From: Fremontodendron californicum
Lineage: Eukaryota; Streptophyta; Magnoliopsida; Malvales; Malvaceae
Reading direction: 5' to 3'
DNA length: 64,000 bases
NCBI GenBank assembly: GCA_030761205.1
Contig: JAULJL010000024.1
Span: forward strand, 22,810,126-22,874,125
Shown: positions 1 through 13,000 of the stretch, piece after piece
Layout: each line of letters starts with the position of its first letter
How positions within the stretch are numbered: the stretch's first letter is position 1
The notes under the pieces: model-generated
What the model saw: the letters and a program-made list of their open reading frames with translations, nothing else
What the model was told of the DNA's origin: nothing
Databases searched by the model: none
Program-made: the position numbers and the translations under genes

Positions 1-1695
1 AAGCAAACTAAAAGTAAGAAAACAAATAAGTAAGAAGAATCAAATATGAAAAATATGGTTAAGGTTTCATTCTCCACCACTAGACATCATTAAGAATCAA
101 TTTCAGATCTATCAATATCAACCAACTATCAAAGTTAACAACCGTAGATAACAACAAGCTCTGTTAGTTTGTCGTTAAATAGAACAAGCTCTCTATTTAA
201 TCTCTAACCATTAAACAACCTAGAATAAGCTCTCTAAATTCAATTTAATGGCAGCTTTATGATGAGAAAGATAGGTTGATCTAAGCAACAAACACATAAG
301 CTCGGATTGTTCAACTTAGGTTATGTTCCACTTTGCAATTATTGAAAACTTGACCATAATCATTAATCACAAATTGCCACTTATGAATAGGAAATCAAGA
401 CAATTACACGGATCAAGACTCCTAAACTAGCAATAGATAATTATCAAGATCTATCTAGTTGTACACCTAAATAAATCTAGACAACATCATGAACAATTCT
501 TGTAGAAGAACATAAGCAACTTTGATAGAAAATTAATGATAGATAGAATCTGAAAATCAATCACAAAACATGTCTAGGGCTTTGAAATCACCCTTAACCA
601 AATAGAAGTTTAGCCTAGCATAGGCATTATAAACATAAACATAAAATTAAAGAAAATCTAAGAAGAAAATAAAAGAAAGAAAGAAGAAGAGGAAGAATAT
701 TAATTATCCAACCTCTTGCTCTCTCTAAAGAAAAAGAAAACTAGAGAAAAGAAAGAAAACTAGAGAAAAGAAAGAAGAAGAAAACTTAGAGAATTTTATT
801 AAAATGGCTAATATCCTACCTATGTACAATATGATCCTCTACAATCATCCAAGGCCCTCTATTTATACACATTTTGGAAGGCTAAATGACAAGAGACAAG
901 CTTTACAAATTTCAAAGGTAGGTATAATAGGTGGGTGGATTTTTCTAACAATTTTCGTCATATTGTATGACAATTTTGATCAGCCAACTTGATGGTCGAT
1001 TTCGTCAATGTTGGAGGCCTGATCTGATCACATGGTCTTCTAGAAAAAGGTTCCCCTATCAGTTACGGATCCATAGCCGTTGTAATCAGCTCATTTGCTG
1101 ATGTGGATAAGCAGATATGGGCAAAATACGAAAACATGTCAGCACAGACGTCATTGCACATCAGCCAACTTGATGGTCGATTTCGTCAATATTAGAGGCC
1201 TGATCTGATCATATGGTCTTCTAGACAAAGGTTCCCGTATCAGTTACGGATCCATAGCCATTGGAATCAGCTCATTTGCTGATGTGGATAAGCAGATATG
1301 GGCAAAATACGAAAACAGGTCAGCACAGACGTCATTGCACATCAGCCAACTTGATGGTCGATTTCGCTAGGGAAAACGACTCCGTTTCAAGAAGTATAAA
1401 ACATGAAAAAGATATATATGCCTCTTAGCTTTGCACGGCTACAAATTTCAGCCTTATTGCTTTAGTGAAACTCCAGATATAGCTGATATGGCAAAATGTG
1501 TCGGAACTGGAACTGAACTGGATTTGCCCTTAATTCTAGTAATCTGAAATCACTCAAAGAAACTTGTGAAAAACACCAAATTACATAAAAATATAAAAGA
1601 TCATAAACACAATTAGACTAAACAATAATAACTCGTATTTGACACAAAACAATAATAAAACATAACTAAAAACTATATAATTATACGAGTTATCA
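1..1695 (-). mobile_element. Element H: Athila-like LTR-A, minus strand, cut by window edge
   Basis: This is the reverse complement of the LTR-A type found intact at 25836-27675. Its element-sense start TGATAACTCG lies at 1686-1695, and the sequence runs leftward past the window edge. A minus-strand TATA stretch and the pyrimidine-rich leader match the other copies. It is a solo LTR or the 5' LTR of a minus element whose interior lies left of the window. It interrupts the LTR of the chromovirus-like element: the sequence right of 1695 resumes at the equivalent of about 8790. It carries two tandem 181-bp U3 units instead of one. Confidence 0.85.
981..1367 (-). repeat. Two 181-bp tandem U3 units plus a 25-bp partial unit
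   Basis: Units run 981-1161 and 1162-1342, followed by a partial copy that begins again with CAGCCAACTTGATGG. Each full unit contains a TGACGTC-type site (GACGTCA on this strand). Single-copy LTRs have the same segment once, bounded by a short direct repeat (GACCATCAAGTTGGCTGAT), which explains how the unit can expand. Confidence 0.85.
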
Positions 1696-3258
1696 TTACA
1701 TGAGGTAAGTGTTGTGGAGTTGATTAATAATGAATGTGAGCTATTTGAAATACTTGGATATGCTTAATTGAGATGTTGGGCAAGGTACGGATTGTGGTTG
1801 TACTTGTCGGATTAAAGAAACAATAGTATGGAATTGTGTTTGAGGCATTATGGTTACTAATTTGTGAAATTGGTTGATGAAAGATATTGTATAGGATGGT
1901 TGAGTATTTAAGGATAGTTAGACATTGTAGATTAAATGTTACGCACACAAGTTGTTTGATAAAATGTCTAAGTGAAATTGTAATGCTTGTAAACATAAGT
2001 AGAAATAAGCTAGTGTAGAAGCTGTTACCTAGCATATTATATAAATCATTTAATAAGATAAACAAATTTAATACATCATGCTATTATTGTACGGACAAGG
2101 TAATGTCTGGGATGCTATTATTGTACGGACAGGGTGATGTCCGGGATGCTATTGTTGTACGGATAAGGTGATGTCTGAGATGCTATTATTGTACGGACAA
2201 GGTGATGTCCAGGATGCTATTGCTTTACAGATAGGATGATGTCCGGAATGCTATTGTGGTACGGACAAGATTAGTCCGGGATGGTACGGACAAGATGAGT
2301 CCATAATGATACGGACGGGATGAGTCCGGGATGATATGGACAAGATAATCCTGGATGAAAAATATTACGGACTGGTATAAGTCTGGAATGTTTTGATGTG
2401 ATGGTCATGAAAAATTCCTAAATGATAATTATAGAGGTATGACGTAAAATCGAGTGTTAGATATTTTTGGCTATCGATTCTAGCTGGCCAATGGCGCATT
2501 TATATTCAACGCTCAACATAGAAGATTTAATATGGGACAAATAATTTTTATATGTCCCGAAACAATTTTTAAATATTACTTTTTGGTTAATTAAACATAC
2601 GTGATATGTCTTGTTTATGCTTTAATGGTTAAGAAAGGAAGCATGAATCTTCCAAGTACTCTTCCTAGTTACCTTATGCTCACTGAGTCTTTCGGCTCAC
2701 TTCGTTTATTTTCATTCTTTTTCAGATCCTGATAGACCCAGCTCTTCCCAGATTTCGGATAGCTAGCTGCTCGTATACTTGTGGTAAGCGGATTGACCCA
2801 GGATGTGGTAAGCACTGGCGATGGTGGGATACATTTTGCAGTCACTAGGGTATCATGGGTCTTATGCATTTTGTGTGTGATGTATATGTACTTTATGTTT
2901 TGTAAACTGATGTATCTAAGTGATGTATGATGTACAATGGCCACGGAGGCCTAGTATGATCTGGTGATGCTTATGCTATTATGATATAATATAAATGTAT
3001 GTTTGTATATAAGATGTCATAAAGGTTAGTTCTGCTGCGGGGCATCTTGGTTACTCACTATCAGAGGTGTCCAAACCGAGATGTCATGTGTTGGTGATTA
3101 TTATATTGCAAATATTGATGATTGAGAGGCAAACCCCCATGTAGGGCGAGATTATGTCGAAATTTTGTTTGATTTGGTTTCGAGGATATATTCAGGCTTC
3201 GGAGGCAAATGCATACCTTGTCTCCGGCCGGTCACATGCCCTGAATTTGGGGTGTGAC
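1696..3258 (+). mobile_element. Chromovirus-like Ty3 element: 5' LTR, left part missing
   Basis: This stretch is closely similar to about 8790-10312, the other LTR of the same element, and ends in GGGGTGTGAC just before a tRNA-iMet primer site. The left part of this LTR is displaced beyond element H and is not in the window. The many small differences between the two LTRs indicate an old insertion. Confidence 0.8.
2083..2400 (+). repeat. Degenerate minisatellite, unit about 36 bp
   Basis: Imperfect tandem units built on TACGGACAAGGTGATGTCCGGGATG, with spacers such as CTATTATTG. Later units are shorter. The corresponding array in the 3' LTR (9175-9435) differs in order and number of units. 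Confidence 0.75.
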
Positions 3259-3263
3259 TAAGG

Positions 3264-3275
3264 TGGTATCAGAGC
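3264..3275 (+). other. Primer binding site, tRNA-iMet type
   Basis: TGGTATCAGAGC, the standard initiator-methionine tRNA primer site of many plant LTR retrotransposons, lies six bases after the LTR end. It fixes the element as plus-strand. Confidence 0.9.
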
Positions 3276-3485
3276 TTGGTCTAGAGGTCAGTGACTTTAA
3301 AAGGGGTAGGGTAGTAGTACATTGCTTATAGGTAATCCTAGGGTATCGGTAAGTAGTGTATTGCCCCTATAGATGTCCATCATCACATGCGATTATGTCG
3401 GGTAATCTATAAGACAGCTAGTACATATAGAATTGTGTCGAGAATATTGTGGAATTACTGATAGTATATTTATTTTCTAAATGCA

Positions 3486-4546
3486 ATGCTGTCACGATCA
3501 CGATCTCATAGATATAGAGACGTATCGGGGGACCGAGAGCCTGAGGTCCTGGATAATATTTTTATTGGCCCTGAGGTTAGAGGCCAGAGTGAGGGTAGTA
3601 GCAGGTCTGCTACTAGGGAAATAGATAGGATTGTTGGAGTAGTACTATGAGTAGTTATTGGATATGGTAAACAGAACATATTAATATATTCAGGCCCTGG
3701 TAGGGCTGGTGATAGAACAATGACAACCACAACTGTTCGACCAAATTCCTTTAGGCAGGTGTTGTTAGTAATGAGTGGTTGTTGGGACAACATACACCCT
3801 ATCGACATATAACCTTACCTACTTTGGACGAACGTTACCACCTAGTTTTGCAGGGATGGAATCCAATTTTGATCCTAGAAGGTTTTTAGAAGAGTGCGGC
3901 CAACGGTGTGTAGGCTTAGGGTGCTCGCCAACTAGAGCCATACAATTAGTGAGATTTCAGCTGTATGGTAGGGCACATGCATGGTATATATCTTTAGTAG
4001 CCAGAAGGCGGATTGATGACCCTCCCCTCGAGTGGTCAGAATTTAGTGTTGAGTTTCTTCAAGAATTTTTACTAGAAAGTGAAAGGGATTTAGGAATTCA
4101 TGAATACGAGAGGTTAAGACGATTCGAGGATAGGTCACGAGAGAGTGAGATATGAAAGACAAATATCTAGGACAAGGCCATATGGACTAAGGGTTAGAAC
4201 AACCCTAGAATCACAGATGTGGAGGGATAGAGAAGTCAGTAGTCGGAGGAGGAGATCGACTGGTGTATGTCATAGATGTGGCAGGCTAAGGCATTTCAGG
4301 AGAGATTGCCCATTAGGTCCAGGTTCATCCCCATCAATGCGAGCTCCACATCCAGTTACAGCGTATCCAGGGCAACCAGCAGGGTTAGTAGCACTCCAGA
4401 TGGGTCAGGGTTCCCAGGGTAGGGAACAACAGTCTGTGGGCGGAGAACATACTATGGGTAATAGAGAACAAGCCCGTGATTTTGCATCTACTACAATGGT
4501 GACAGGTATAACTTTAGTTTGGTTTTTGGAAACTGATTTCATTTAA
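3486..4546 (+). pseudogene. gag: gag remnant of the chromovirus-like element
   Basis: A degraded gag. It opens with an Arg/Ser-rich start (MLSRSRSHRYRD) at 3486 that soon reaches a stop. A capsid-type segment follows at 3775-4155, containing FDPRRFLEEC, QLYGRAHAW and WSEFSVEFLQEF, which match the retrotransposon gag pattern of plant Ty3 elements. In another frame (4145-4546) comes a nucleocapsid region with an Arg-rich stretch and one CCHC zinc knuckle (CHRCGRLRHFRRDC, positions 4268-4309). The breaks between frames show it is no longer functional. Confidence 0.8.
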
Positions 4547-6912
4547 TTTGAGCACTATATATTGAGTTGTATTTCAAGGAACTTTGAAGTATTTCGACCT
4601 AATTCCGAGATTTGTTGTTGATGTTGAGGATGTTTTGAAATGGTGGTGGTTGGATATTAAACTGAACTTGTAGGCTGAGTAATGTTTGAATGCTAAAGGA
4701 TATATTTTAAGTTGGATTATAAATCACACACAAGGTTCTTGTGAAAATGCCTAGGAGGATGGCATTTATTATGCCTACAAGGTGTTTGATTTAATGCTTG
4801 AATAAAAATATATAGCCTTGGAAGATCCTAAGTAACCAAGATAAGAATATGATTTGGCATGGATGCCAATACCGTAAGGTTGATGCATACTTATTGTCAT
4901 TAACCTCGTAGCTTACCTAGGCAGATAAAACTGATGGTATAGTCATGATAGCCTAGTATAGTTTCTAAGCGGGTTATATTGATTATATGGTTGTTGTTGC
5001 CTAGTGGTAGTCTAGACAGATAAATATACAGATGTGGATGTTTATGTTTCCCCTATGCACTAGGGAGTTTTGAGATTTCAATCTCGCACTAGTTCCTGAG
5101 TCTAAGATGATGGGCCTTAACAGGCGGAGATCATCATATATCGTAGATGACTTGGGGGGGCTATGCCTGGCAGATCATTACCACACGGAATTTGTCCGGG
5201 TTATGTGCTAGCACGTGGAACTAGATGCGAGGGATTTGATCATGAAGTATTACATTAATCTCGTGACTATGTGAGATATGGAGTTTTCTGGTTATTGTAC
5301 TTGATTGAGACATATTGCCCTACTACCGGTTATTTAATATTTGTATTGTACTTGAGTATAATTTGATGATAGTGTTGGTCTGAAGTTACATCTATTGATA
5401 TGGTATAAATGAATGGTTTAGTGAACGAATGTAGTGAACATGCGAAACAAATGTTATTTATTAAGCATGTATAGTTGAAAGAATGAGTCAGAGCTATGTA
5501 GCGGAAGTGTAGTGTGATCAGAGCAAAAATTGATTGGAACAGGATTGATGTTGGAAACATTAAAAAACTATGAGTGTATTATTTTTCTATCATTGGATTA
5601 AGCCAATATTGTGGCAATGTTTTAAAATATTACTGATAGTTAACAGTAAGGGAAACCCCCCATTTATATAGTCGATTAGTAGTCCTCGAGATAGAAGTTG
5701 TTCGAGGTAAAATCCTCGAAGTGGCACCCAATTTTTCTTATGTGTTGTACCTCGTTACAGTTATGATTTATCGTGAGTTCAAATAGTTCTAATAGTGACA
5801 GAGTATGGAACACATTGTTACGGAGTGGTGATTAAATGTTTATTGTGCTAGCAGTTTAAGCTGAGCATCAGAAGGCAGCAGTAATGCTACAGAGTTTAAT
5901 ATGTAATAATGAGATTCAAATAGGTTATAAAATTGAATACATAATAATGGGATTGAGATAAAGTCATTATGGGGCCTAGATATAGGCTTGCCTAAGGTAG
6001 GCAAGGAATGTGATTTTATTTGAGTGATTGTCGATAGACTGACTAAATTAGCACACTTTATTTCGGGTAAAATTACGTATAACATAAGTCTGTGTGCTAG
6101 ACTCTATTTAGACCAGATTGGGTCTTTGTTAAGTTTTCGTGTTTATTGTGCTTGATTGAGGCATCAAGTTTACAGTTAAATTCTGGAGATCATTCCAGGT
6201 AGCTTCTGAAATACATTTGCGATTTAGTACTGTATTTCATTTACGGACAGATGATCAATCCTTGAGGACATGTTATGTGTTAATATATTATATTCTAAGG
6301 AGAATCGGGATCGATACCTATCATTGATTGAGTTTGTATATATTAACAGTTTTTAGTACAGTATACAGATGATAACTTTTCTGGTATTTCGGTCTAGTTT
6401 CGGGCTTATCTTATTGACTATTTCCGATTATGATCCGAGTTTGTTTATTGTTGATCATTGCAAAACTAGGATCGAGACATTGTATGGCCGGATGTGCCAA
6501 TATCCTGTCAGTTGATCTGAGACAGTAGGATATCAGTTGTTCAGTTCAGATATGGTACGGTACACCTAGAAAAAGGTATAGTTAATCAAAGATATATTAG
6601 TAACTGCTAGAGTAGGCAGAAGTCGTATGCGGATAGCATGTGACTAAATATTCTTGTAAGTTTCACCTTTCAAGAATGTTATGAGCTTTGGTGGATGGAC
6701 CAAGCTGAGTCCGAGGTATATCGGACCATTTCAGATATTGAGTTAGACCTACCACCTGAGAAGAGTAGTGTACACTTTGTGTTTCATGACCTTATGATGT
6801 GGAGATTCATGTAAGACGATTTTCATGTGAGACAGCCACAGATAGTACCTGTACTTTTATATAAGTTGACTTTATGCAAAATTCGAGGATGAATTTTATT
6901 AAGGGGGAAAAT
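4547..6912 (+). pseudogene. pol: Badly decayed pol remnant with integrase traces
   Basis: No long reading frame survives. Two integrase landmarks can be read: VIVDRLTKLAHF at 6024-6060 (start of the catalytic core) and KLSPRYIGPFQIL at 6702-6740 (the C-terminal GPY/F-type module). I could not find reverse transcriptase or RNase H motifs, and the distance from gag to integrase is too short for a full pol, so this copy is internally deleted. The region ends in an A/G-rich tract (AAGGGGGAAAATAA) before the 3' LTR. Confidence 0.65.
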
Positions 6913-9900
6913 AATAAGACCCCCATAAGTACGAGATCAATTCGAGACAATTATAACATGCGGATGGCTCGAGGTTAAACTTTGAAAATGCCTATAGAAA
7001 GGATGGGCTACCATGTGGAACACATGTTGTATGATAAATTGTAGCTGGGGGTTTAATCGAGTGGTTAAGTGATTTAATCCCAAATTGACTAAAAGTCGGG
7101 ATAGGGGAAAGTCCGTAAATTGTGATAATTTAACTCCACATAGTTTTTATATGTGATATAACATTATTTGGGAGTGTTAGAACAAGAATCGACAGAAAAA
7201 TCGGTAAAATGTGAACCATTGGTGTTTTGGTCATTTTACCCAAAATTTTGTTTTTAGTCCGTAAATGGTACCAATGGGCTAAGTGATCATATAGGATCAT
7301 AATATGATGTTTAGATCAAAAATTGGACTTTAAAATCAAATCCGATAGCTAAAATTGTATAATTCGTCATTTAGTGACGCTGGCATAAATTACCGTAAAA
7401 ACATGGTTCGGGATTTTTCGGAACTGATCTGAACACATGGACATATGTTTTAACATATGAGGATTATGTATATGACAAGAAAAATCATAAACAGAGTTGA
7501 AACTGGATACGTCCTTAAGTAACCTAAAGGAATGAAAATCGTGAACTGATCGCAGGAAGGTCCGAAAAAGGTTTTTAAATGGATCAATGAATTAATATAG
7601 ACATAAAATGATGTTAGAAAGCTACTGGTGAAATCAGAACAAAAATCGGATCTAAAACCGAAAAAGTCAAAATGTTGACCCGTTGGCGCTTCGAGGCCCG
7701 AATTTGGGTTTCAAGATATCAAAAAATTACCCGAACATGCAGATCAGTATATTATCATATTTGGAACATATTCGTGTCAAGAAAAGTGAAAAATGAGCTT
7801 TTGAACGTTAAAATTACAAGTTGGCTCGCTAAGGTACTAAAATACAAAATAGGGGCAAAATGGTCATTTGACCATGGCTCACTTATTAAGTCTGAAAATA
7901 AGACTTCTTTCGCCCCCATTTTCACGTGAAAACCAAAAAAGAGAGAAAGAAAGAGGGAAAGCCATGGAAGCTTGCTTCTACCAAAAAAAAGAGAAAGAAA
8001 TAGGGGAAGCCATGGAAGCTTGCTTCCAAGCTTTCTCTCTTCTCTGTTTACTAGGCAAATCACCAAAATTTTCAAAGATTTCACAAACCCAAAGGTTACT
8101 TCATGTTCTAAGCTTGATTTTGATGTTATATTTTGAATATTTTTCCTTTAACTATGAGAAACCATGTGGGCTAAAAATTGGTTGTGGTGAACCACCATGT
8201 TGCCACCATTTTTTCGCCACGGGAGGTGTTCCTCCGCCTCGTTAAACCATAAATTAGTATCGGATAGCATTGAATCAAAATTTAGAGGCTAAAACAAGTT
8301 TGGCTGAAACCTTAGCTTACCCATGAGGTGGTGCCGCCACTATCCTTGGTTGTTCAAGGCCACCGTTAGCTTTGTTGTCATCGTGTGAGCAACTTTCTAG
8401 TTGATTGTTGCTCTGAATTTTAATCCAAGCTAAGTGTAAAAATTTATTTGTAAAAATTCTTAAGCTAAATTTTTTTGGATAGCAGCTAACTATTATAAAT
8501 AATGGGAATTTGAGTGTCCATAGTTGTAAAATATTTACAGAATATCCGAACGATGTCGTAGGTACCCATATCGTGGAGTTCGCCCAGGATCGCGACAAAG
8601 TCATGAAAGTGCCGCTTTAATACTCGAAACAACACAGTGAGTATTTAGGTTAATATAGAAAGTAGTTTTTGCTTTATATGCATTGTTGATTGATATGGAT
8701 ATTGAAACATGAAAGATTGCTAAGATTACGAAAATGGTAAGTGTCGAACCTTACGCGGATCAAAGGCGTAAGTGTGGTGTCAATATGGTTACATGAGGTA
8801 GGTGTTGTGGAGTTGAATAATAATGAATGTGAGCTATTTGAAATGCTTGGATATGCTTAATTGCGATGTTTGGTAGGGTACGGATTATACTTGTACTTGT
8901 CGGATTAAAGAAACAATAGTATGGAATTGTGTTTGAGGCATTATGGTTACTAATTTGTGAAATTGGTTGATGAATGATATTGTATAGGATGTTGAGTATT
9001 TAAGGATAGTTAGACATTGTAGATTAAATGTTATGCACACAAGTTGTTTGATAAAATGTCTAAGTGAAATTGTAATGCTTTTAAACATAAGTAGAAATAT
9101 GCTAATGTAGAAGCTGTTACCTAGCATATTATATAAATCATTTAATAAGATAAACAAATTTAATACATCATGTTATTATTGTACGGACAAGGTGATGTCT
9201 GGGATGTTATTACTGTACGGACTAGATGAGGTTCGGGTTGCTATTGTTGTACGGACAGGGTGATGTCCAGGATGCTATTATTTTACGGACAGGATGATGT
9301 CTGGAATGCTATTGTGGTACGGACAGGATGAGTCCCAGATGGTATGAACATGATGAGTCCGGGATGATACAGACAGGATGAGTCTGGGATGATATTGACA
9401 AGATAGTCCAGGATGACAAATATTAAGGACTAGTATAAGTCCGGGTGTTTTGATGTTATAGTCAAGAAAAATTCCTAAATGATAATTTAGAGGTATACAC
9501 GTAAAATCGAGTGTTAGATATTTTTGGCTATTGATTCTAGCTGGCTAATGGCCCATTTATATTCAAAGCTCAGCATAGAAGATTTCATATGGGACATAAT
9601 TTTTATATGTCCCGGAACAATTTTTAAATATTACTTTTTGGTTAATTAAACATACTTGTTATGTCTTGTTTATGCTTTAATGGTTAAGAAAGGAAGCATG
9701 AATCTTCCAAGTACTCTTCCTAGTTACCTTATGCTCACTGAGTCTTTTGGCTCACTCCGTTTATTTTCATTCTTTTTCAGATCTTGATAGACCCAGCTCT
9801 TCCCAGATTTCAGATAGCTAGCTGCTCGTATACTTGTGGTAAGCGGATTGACCCAGGACGTGGTAAGCAGTGCGATGGTGGGATACATTTTGCAGTCTCT

Positions 9901-10312
9901 AGGGTATCATGGGTCCTATGCATTTTGTGTGTGATGTATATGTACTTTATATTTTGTAAACTGATGTATCTAAGTGATGTATGATGTATAACGGCCACGG
10001 AGGCCTAGTATGATCTGGTGATGCTTATGCCGTTATGATATAATATAAATGTATGTTTGTATATAAGATGTCATAAAGGTTGAGTCTACTACGGGGCATC
10101 TTGGTTACTTCCTATCGGAGGTGTCCAAACCGAGATGTCATGTGTTGATGATTATTACATTGCAAATGTTGATGATTGAATGGCAAACCCCCATATAGGG
10201 TGAGATTATGCCGAAATTTTATTTGATTTGTTTTCGTGGGTATATTCTGGCTTCGTAGGCAGGGGCATACCTTATCTCTGGCCGGTCACATGGCTTGAAT
10301 TTGGGGTGTGAC
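6913..10312 (+). mobile_element. Chromovirus-like Ty3 element: 3' LTR (about 3.4 kb)
   Basis: It begins around TAAGACCCCC directly after a polypurine tract and ends in GGGGTGTGACA, matching the 5' LTR end at 3258. The canonical TG start seems mutated. The right 1.5 kb is nearly the same as 1696-3258. The length is typical of Tekay/Del-type LTRs, but without reverse transcriptase the lineage stays uncertain. Short reading frames inside it (for example at 7672-8245) have no family features and look like chance. Confidence 0.75.
9175..9435 (+). repeat. Degenerate minisatellite in the 3' LTR
   Basis: The same TACGGACAAGG...GATGTCCGG units as at 2083-2400, in different number and order. Confidence 0.7.
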
Positions 10313-11189
10313 ATTAAACTAGCAAGGAGATGAGATAAGCTTATGGAAGCTCATAAGGAGCTCAAAGTGAAAGCTTACTCAGCTAAACTCAGCTCAAAGA
10401 GTTGGACACTTGCTCACTCAGCTATATGTAGCTGAAGGGTAGCTAGGTGAGTGACACTCTATGAGATGGAGTGACACTAGCTAGTGGTAGCTAGGTGGCT
10501 AGATCATGTGGCACATAGGTGTGACATATCAGCACCATCATGTCCAAGTGTCACCAATAGGATTGTGACATGTGTCACCATTCATTATGTGGCTGCCACA
10601 TGTGACCAAAATATCATGTTGTTTCTAGTTGAGAGGTTCTCTCCCTTTAGCCGAATAGTTATGTTCATTTGGAAGGGAATGGTTCTGTTGACCGAACCAT
10701 TGTGTCCAAATGAAGGGTGCTGTGCTTGAAAGGGTTGTATCTTTTGACCCTTTCATGAAGCAACCTTTGAAGGCTATAAATATGAGAGATTCGGCCAAGA
10801 CAAGACACACCAATAATCAGACAATTGTGTAAGACACAATTGTGAGGCAGATTGCTAAGTGCAATTGCTAGTGAGTGAGGAGTTTTTGATTGCTAAGTTA
10901 TCCAGAGACAAGGCATCAAGCATTTTGGTTTGGACGACCAAGTTAGGTTGTGGAAAGGTTTCTTGTAGTTGCCTTAATAGGTTGATTACAGGAGTGCCCT
11001 AGCCATTCGATTGAGTTCTATTGCGGATGGAAATTCGGGTGTCCACAATGATGAGAGCACACGAGGGTTGATGTGGCCAATGTGTGGAGAGTAGAGTGCT
11101 GAGTGCAAGTGAGGCATGTCAGAGCTGATGTGATTGGGTGTCTTAGAGAGAAACAGGAGCAGACTCTTGCGAGCGTCGGGCACTAGAGG
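10313..11189. other. Unclassified repeat-like DNA with a plus-strand TATA box
   Basis: No coding region. It is rich in short AGCTAG/GTGACA-type motifs up to about 10600. A clear TATA sequence (GGCTATAAATATGAGAG near 10770) is followed by leader-like DNA, so this may be a fragment of an LTR in plus orientation. I could not find paired ends. Confidence 0.35.
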
Positions 11190-11692
11190 GTTGTAGTCAA
11201 TGATCTTCTATTGGATATGCGAGGCACTAATTGGTCGAAGTGATCCAAAGGGTCCTGCAAGGAAGTAGCAAGATGAGAGGTGCGCGGAGGTGTTCCTCCG
11301 GGGCACGCTCTGACGCTCAAGTCAGTATTTTCCCAAGTGTCTAAGTGTCTAAAAAGTAGTAAGACATAGGGACTAAGGAACTAGAAGACACAAGGGTGTT
11401 CCAATAGTAGAGTGAGAAAGAGAATAAGCCTGGAATGAAAGCTTCTCTCTCTAGTCTGAATTTTAGGGGCTAGTTTGACTCTGGTCGGAGTAGGCTGTAG
11501 GTAGCCTATTTATAGCCTCTTAGATGGCTAAGATCGTGCCAGGTGGCAGTCATCTAAGCTAGGACTCACATGAGTTTGATCAGGTGCGTTGCACCTGATC
11601 TAGTCATTTGTGTGCTGGAGCAAATCTATTGTGGCTGATGTTGGTGTGTTGCACCTGATCTGAGTCATCTTATGCTAGGTCCCTCCCTAACA
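11190..11692 (-). mobile_element. LTR of another retrotransposon, minus strand (remnant)
   Basis: On the minus strand this begins TGTTAGGGAGGGACCTAGC at 11692, directly after a polypurine tract (11693-11707). It has a TATA box at 11506-11515 (CTATAAATAG on the minus strand) and a GC-rich R/U5 hairpin segment around 11285-11320. The left boundary is a guess. It could be a 3' LTR with part of its interior to the right. Confidence 0.5.
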
Positions 11693-11707
11693 TTCACTCC
11701 CCCCTTT
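11693..11707 (-). other. Polypurine tract, minus strand
   Basis: AAAGGGGGGAGTGAA on the minus strand, immediately upstream of an LTR-like TGTTAGGG start. This is the expected plus-strand primer site of an LTR retrotransposon. Confidence 0.55.
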
Positions 11708-12930
11708 GAGACTGGGAGTGCTCGCCAGTTTCGATAGCATGAGGAGGATTAGGTGCAATGTTTGAGCGGAGCGCATCTCTTTAGGAGACAAAGAACTTGT
11801 CAGACACTTGAATCCTTTTGTGCAGGCGTGGGAAGTTCTTCGGGCCTCAAAGGTGTGCTATGGTCGGACGTGTCCTACCAAGTGAACCATCTCTTAGGGA
11901 GCCTTTGTTGTGAGGCTTAGACTTAGATAATTCTTGGCATACTTTCTCATCTGTCTCCATTGTTTGCAAAGGGTGTTGTCTTAATGTTGCAACAGGCGTT
12001 TCTTTGCTAGAACATCTGGGGCTCAATTCTGTTACCCTTCTGTGCGCTAGACTTGCTTGTGCGCGTAGAGAGGTTGCCCACACACATCAAGAGATTGGTG
12101 TTGTAGCTCTCCCCTTATGTTTGGCAGAACTCATCTCCTTCTCAAGTGCACATAAGGGGGTTGCTCTTGCATATCGTAGTTCGGTGTCATGGTACTTCCC
12201 TGATGGGATCCAATATGGAAGAATTTTTATAGATCCATGGCAAGTTTTATATGGGTAAAGATCCAAGAAGATCAAGGAAACATTGCAAGCATTGGTGGAA
12301 TTCACTTGGGCCATGTTGTAGATTGTTCAAGAAAGGCTTCAACATTTGATAGGATCCAAGATGGCCCAATTCATAAAGATTCATGGAAAGCTCCATATGG
12401 ACCAAGATCCAAGGAGATCAAGGAAACATTGCAAGCATGGGTGGAATTCACTTGGGCCATGTTGTAAATCATAATATCCAAGCTTCACATGTGGCAGCTT
12501 AAAAGGGCTTGCAAGTGGCAGCATTAGAAGAGTTGATGTGGGCCTATTCTTTAATTCATTAATTGACATGGCATTTGTGGGGACCAATTCATTTAATGAT
12601 GTGGCAAGCAAGATAGGACCTATTTTAAAGTCTTAGGCATTTGGGCATATTTTATGTAACATGTCCAATAGGCTAGTGGGGTCTACTTTCATTACACTTG
12701 TTGGACATCTTTTAATTATTTAGGTTTGGGCTTGAGCATGTTCAGCCGATATTTTAAGCACTCTTTCTTATTTAATTAGGTCTGGCTGCCTATGGTTTTT
12801 TAGCTGAGGAAGTAGTGCTTGGCCGATTGGAATTCTATCTACGATAGGAGTCCTTGGCTGCCAAGGACTTGCAATTGTATTAGAATTACTAGGCTAGCTG
12901 ATTAGGTTATTGTAGGGAGGCTATAAATAC
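11708..12930. other. Decayed retrotransposon interior and LTR-like remnants
   Basis: No intact gene. 12203-12469 holds a diverged tandem duplication. From about 12720 the DNA looks like another LTR remnant ending in GGCTATAAATAC, where it is cut abruptly by element F at 12931. Confidence 0.4.
12203..12469 (+). repeat. Diverged tandem duplication, two 122-bp copies
   Basis: Copies at 12203-12324 and 12348-12469 share GATCAAGGAAACATTGCAAG and TTCACTTGGGCCATGTTGTA. The second copy reads DGPIHKDSWKAPYGPRSKE, reminiscent of the C-terminal tail of plant Ty3 polyproteins, but this is a weak clue. Confidence 0.6.
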
Positions 12931-12978
12931 ATGTATGAGCCTGACAAGCCTAAAAAGCCAAGAAGGGGTGTTGGTTAG
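12931..12978 (+). pseudogene. gag: Last 15 codons of the non-autonomous gag
   Basis: Reads MYEPDKPKKPRRGVG and a stop, the same tail as in elements C and E. Everything upstream is replaced by unrelated LTR-like DNA. Confidence 0.8.
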
Positions 12979-13000
12979 ATTGAAAATACTAACTCAAGTG

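Noticed and set aside
7672..8245. Overlapping frames in the chromovirus-like 3' LTR
   Set aside because: Short, on both strands, low-complexity, with no family motif; the 5' LTR lacks this part in the window so conservation cannot be tested.
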